From Thermodesulfobacteriaceae bacterium (GTDB lineage: Bacteria > Desulfobacterota > Thermodesulfobacteria > Thermodesulfobacteriales > Thermodesulfobacteriaceae), in contig WGAR01000187.1 in the NCBI GenBank assembly GCA_015494725.1, positions 1-25,952 on the forward strand: a DNA stretch of 25,952 nucleotides, written 5' to 3'. Made by a program: the position numbers and the translations under genes. Below, piece after piece: positions 23,056 through 25,952 of the stretch. Below the pieces are notes generated by a model. It had not been told where the DNA came from. It searched no databases and saw only the letters and a program-made list of their open reading frames with translations. Position 1 is the first letter of the stretch; the number at the start of each line of letters is the position of its first letter.

Positions 23056-23529
23056 CTAACCCGGGGGCTCTCCCCAGGGTCTTAATTCCACCAGCTCCAG
23101 GGCCTTGGTGGTACATTTGCTCACGCAGGCCGGCTTGAGCCCCCGGTCGATCCGATCCTTACAGAGATCACATTTGATGGCCTTTCCGGTGGCCGGATTG
23201 TACTGAGGAATGTGCCAGGGGCAGGCCCCTGCACAGAGCATACATCCCACACACCGGGTCTCATCCACGAAAACTATCCCATCCTCCCGCTTTTTCATGG
23301 CCCCGGTTGGACATGCCGCCACACAAAGAGGATCATCACAGTGATAACAGGACCGAAAAAGGAACTCGGTCTTGGGGATATTCTTGACTCTTTTTAAGGG
23401 CTGGCAAGAGATCTCACAGAGGATGGGCCCCACCGGCAGACTCTTATTCACCTTGCAGTGAATCTCGCAGGCATGACACCCGATACACCTCTTGGCATTA
23501 TGGTAAAGGGTATATCTACGCAGATTCAT
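23056..23529 (-). CDS. Four-cluster ferredoxin subunit of a molybdopterin oxidoreductase (PsrB/DmsB-like)
   Basis: The 157-residue product should carry electrons between the molybdopterin subunit and a partner. Sixteen cysteines form four [4Fe-4S] sites: Cys15/18/21/25, Cys61/64/69/73, Cys93/96/99/103, and Cys120/123/135/139, in the crossed arrangement usual for DMSO-reductase-family beta subunits. CPTGAM and CPWHIPQYN are typical of PsrB/PhsB/DmsB. There is no signal peptide or membrane helix. The ATG at 23529 overlaps the stop of the catalytic subunit (ATGA) and is preceded by GGAGGGTGG. The operon ends with the terminator 23 bp downstream. Partner assignment is sure, substrate is not. Confidence 0.93.
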   Translation of the reverse strand: MNLRRYTLYHNAKRCIGCHACEIHCKVNKSLPVGPILCEISCQPLKRVKNIPKTEFLFRSCYHCDDPLCVAACPTGAMKKREDGIVFVDETRCVGCMLCAGACPWHIPQYNPATGKAIKCDLCKDRIDRGLKPACVSKCTTKALELVELRPWGEPPG

Positions 23530-25640
23530 AGTTCCACCCTCCTTTTAGGGTTTTGGGGGCTGCGCCTTATGGTCACGAACTTTTCGCAAAGACACAGGCC
23601 GCCCCCCACCGGATCCATGTGCTGTAGGAGCCCCTCCATGAGCTTCTGATCCGAAAGTCCCACCTTGTAGGAACGACTCTGATAAGGCACCTCCCTTCCG
23701 AATCCGTGCACGGTATAAACCGCTTCGGGATGGATAAATTCGGTAACGTGGGCCTTGACGGTAAACTTCACCGTCTCGGCGATCACATCCACCAGATCTC
23801 CCTCCTCGATGCCCAGTTTCTGGGCCTCGCGCTGGTTGATCCAGAGGGTGTTCTCCGGCATGAGCTCGTTGAGAAGCGGATTGTTGATGGTGTGACCATG
23901 GGTATGTACCGGAGCCCGACCGAACACCAGACGATACCGACCCTTGGGAGGTCTGGCCGGAGATTGATAGGCCTTGAAGGAGGGAATATCCAGGGATTCG
24001 AGCTTCCGACTCACGAATTCTATCTTCCCCGAAGGGGTCTTGAACTTTCCCTCCAGCTGGTCCCGGGGATAGAGAATGGGGTGATCGGTTAGAGGAATGA
24101 AACCCTTTTCCTGAAAGTCCTCCGGTCGATAGCCTGTGGGCTCCAGCTGCCATTCCCAGATCTCCTCGATCCTGCGGAAGGGAAAGAAGTCCGTGAGCCC
24201 AAGTCGTTCGGCGAGCATGGAGACGATTTCCCAGTTGGCCCGGGTGTTGAAACGGGGCTCCACCGCCCTCTGGCGGAGAAAAAGATAAGGTTTGGCCCCT
24301 CTCTTTAGGGCCACAGGAGTCTCCCTTTCCAGATAGGTGGATTCCGGAAGGATAACATCGCTCCACCAGGCAAATTCACTGTAATGGGTATCGATGGCCA
24401 CCAGGAGCTCACATCGTTCCAGGGCTTCCTTCTGGGCTTCGGGATCCGGAAAACAGGTCAGCGGATCGTGTCGGTAACAGATGAGGGCCTTTATCGGATA
24501 GGGATCCTCGGTGAGCATAGCCTCGTAAAAAAGATGAAAAAGCCCCACCCCGGGGTCAAAGTGCCGGTATTTCCAGCCCACTCCGTCGGCACGTTTCTCT
24601 TCGGGTTTTTTTACCCGGGAGGTAAAGCTCCGAGGAGGCTGAACCCCGCAATCCGCGGCTCCCTTGGCTATGATCTGCCCTCCGGGGATTTCGATATTCC
24701 CCATAAGCACATTAAGGATATGAATGGCCCGGCTGGCGTAGAAGGAATCCCGGTAGCGGGCCAGCATCCATCCCCGATGGAAGATCACCCGCGGTCGCTG
24801 GGTGGCGATCTCTTCCACGAACTTTTTGATCTCCCCGGCTCGGATTCCGCACTCCCGGGCCGCCCACTCCGCGGTATAGGGCTCCACAAAGGCAGCCAGT
24901 TCCTCAAAACCCTCGGTATATCGATCCACAAATTCCTTATCGTAGGCTCCCTGGCGCAGCACCTCGTTAATAATGCCCAGAAGTAGGGCGTAATCCGTAC
25001 CCGGACGCACCAGCCAGAAACGATGAGCCTTAATTCCGGTGAGGGTCTGTCTTACATCTACATAGGTGAGACGCCCTCCCCGATCGAGCATATCCATAAC
25101 CTGATTGACCTCCGCCACCCCCAGTGAAGAGAGAATGTTGCGACCGAAGAGAACGAGATGCTCGGTGTTACGAATGTCCAGATCAAAACCCTTCCGTCCC
25201 AGACCGTAAACGGAAAGACTAGCGTGATGGACATTTCTGCCGCAGGCACTATCGTGATTGGTATAGTTGGGGGATCCCAGGGCAAAGGTGAAGGCCTTGA
25301 ATAGATCCTGCCAAGGCCCACCCCGGGTGCTTACCACCACCGAGCGGGCCCCATAGCGGGCGATGATCTTTTCCAGTTTTTCCGCCACGTATTGGATGGC
25401 CTTTTCCCAGCTTACCTGTTCCCATTTTCCCGATCCCCGGGGTCCGCTCCGGATCATGGGGGTTTGGGGTCTCTCGCAATCGTTGAGAAGGGCCACCCCG
25501 GCCCCACCCCGGGCGCACAGACTTCCGCCCAGAAGATAGGGATTGCCCTCGATCCATTTCACCTCGTTATCCTCCACCTCTACCCGAATGGGACACCTTA
25601 CCGTACACATACCACAAACGCTCCAAACCGTTCTCCCCAT
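23526..25640 (-). CDS. Molybdopterin oxidoreductase catalytic subunit, PsrA/PhsA-like, without Tat signal
   Basis: The 704-residue product belongs to the DMSO-reductase (MopB) family. It has an N-terminal [4Fe-4S] motif (Cys9-x2-Cys12-x3-Cys16-x25-Cys42: CGMCTVRCPI ... LCARG), a likely molybdenum-ligand cysteine Cys133 in NHDSACGRNVHHA, a bis-MGD domain with HFR-type contacts (LFGRNILSS, YVDVRQT, VRPGTDYALLLGI), ADCGVQPP, and a C-terminal MopB-CT domain (APVHTHGHTINNPLLNEL, INQREAQKLGIEEGDLVDV). The N-terminal motif resembles thiosulfate/polysulfide reductases. These usually begin with a Tat signal; here MGRTVWSVCG starts directly, preceded by GGGAGG, so the enzyme should be cytoplasmic. It is coupled to the ferredoxin (4-bp overlap) and lies 13 bp after a membrane-protein gene. 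Substrate and direction are unknown. Confidence 0.9.
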   Translation of the reverse strand: MGRTVWSVCGMCTVRCPIRVEVEDNEVKWIEGNPYLLGGSLCARGGAGVALLNDCERPQTPMIRSGPRGSGKWEQVSWEKAIQYVAEKLEKIIARYGARSVVVSTRGGPWQDLFKAFTFALGSPNYTNHDSACGRNVHHASLSVYGLGRKGFDLDIRNTEHLVLFGRNILSSLGVAEVNQVMDMLDRGGRLTYVDVRQTLTGIKAHRFWLVRPGTDYALLLGIINEVLRQGAYDKEFVDRYTEGFEELAAFVEPYTAEWAARECGIRAGEIKKFVEEIATQRPRVIFHRGWMLARYRDSFYASRAIHILNVLMGNIEIPGGQIIAKGAADCGVQPPRSFTSRVKKPEEKRADGVGWKYRHFDPGVGLFHLFYEAMLTEDPYPIKALICYRHDPLTCFPDPEAQKEALERCELLVAIDTHYSEFAWWSDVILPESTYLERETPVALKRGAKPYLFLRQRAVEPRFNTRANWEIVSMLAERLGLTDFFPFRRIEEIWEWQLEPTGYRPEDFQEKGFIPLTDHPILYPRDQLEGKFKTPSGKIEFVSRKLESLDIPSFKAYQSPARPPKGRYRLVFGRAPVHTHGHTINNPLLNELMPENTLWINQREAQKLGIEEGDLVDVIAETVKFTVKAHVTEFIHPEAVYTVHGFGREVPYQSRSYKVGLSDQKLMEGLLQHMDPVGGGLCLCEKFVTIRRSPQNPKRRVEL

Positions 25641-25653
25641 GTTTACCTCCCTT

Positions 25654-25952
25654 CTAGGCTAAATTTTTCCCGGCCCGATCCGGGCCGCCTTCCGCCATCC
25701 GGATCCTTTTTTCCAGCACTTCGGCCAGGCTTCTCATCCGCCGCACCGTGGACCCGGTCTCCTCAAGCCTCCTCTCCCACCGGGAAAAAAGGGGCAACCT
25801 ACGCTTGATCAGCCCGAAAAACCAGTAGGCAAAAAGATAGAGCATCCCGAAGGTGAAAAGATAGTGGACCGTACTCCCCAGAAACGGCACCCGAAAGGGA
25901 AGCGGAAACTCTATCGTCCCGAAGCGTACCTGCATCCAGTAAAGCACAAAGG
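25654..25952 (-). CDS. C-terminal part of a membrane protein, 5' truncated by window
   Basis: The frame is open to the window end on the minus strand and stops at TAG (25656-25654), leaving about 98 visible residues. A membrane helix is clear ([20 protein letters not shown]), followed by a basic segment ([16 protein letters not shown]) and a charged helical C-terminus ([20 protein letters not shown]). I do not recognise the family. Its position just upstream of the molybdopterin subunit suggests it belongs to the same complex, perhaps as membrane anchor or quinone-side subunit, but the visible part has no heme or Fe-S motif. Confidence 0.6.

Overview
The window looks like chromosome from a Gram-negative, anaerobic, sulfur-metabolising bacterium, most plausibly a thermophile of the Desulfobacterota/Thermodesulfobacteria type. 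This placement is inference. It rests on the Bam outer-membrane lipoproteins, a PsrA/PhsA-like molybdopterin oxidoreductase with its four-cluster ferredoxin, an Arg/Glu-rich GC-rich proteome, very tight gene packing, and an acetyl-CoA-carboxylase module with an alpha-beta fused carboxyltransferase. I saw no tRNA, rRNA, CRISPR array, insertion sequence or phage gene, and no stretch over 300 bp lacks a gene.

Layout. (1) 1-540 (+): the C-terminal end of an AAA-ATPase-like/PD-(D/E)XK nuclease-family protein. (2) 11322-537 (-): one apparently continuous eight-gene transcription unit, in order cysteine desulfurase, cytoplasmic ModA-like binding protein, NagZ-type glycosidase, PpiD-like chaperone, CarB, CbiB, CobT, CobS. 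Spacing ranges from overlaps to 14 bp. (3) 11417-17748 (+), diverging from the previous unit: purA, biotin carboxylase, fused carboxyltransferase, a biotin-carrier-like protein with two hammerhead domains, and biotin-protein ligase. (4) 19213-17753 (-): BamE-like lipoprotein, Pcm methyltransferase, LOG-like protein. (5) 19268-19606 (+): small zinc-ribbon protein. (6) 21598-19597 (-): trxA, trxB, bamD. (7) 22968-21664 (-): radA. (8) 25952-23056 (-): a partial membrane protein, a molybdopterin oxidoreductase and a ferredoxin, closed by a strong intrinsic terminator at about 22994-23033.

How the genes work together. The biotin block encodes every part expected of a biotin-dependent carboxylase (carboxylase, transferase, carrier, ligase) and is the most distinctive system here: the transferase is fused alpha-then-beta and the carrier has two hammerhead-like halves with a non-canonical biotin site. 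The B12 genes cover cobinamide formation and lower-ligand assembly, but CobU/CobY is not present. TrxA/TrxB form a complete thioredoxin couple ahead of BamD. The oxidoreductase pair looks like a cytoplasm-facing sulfur- or oxyanion-type redox enzyme of unknown substrate. At least two operon heads (nifS, radA) lack a Shine-Dalgarno sequence and have a -10-like hexamer so close to the ATG that leaderless or nearly leaderless transcripts are likely.
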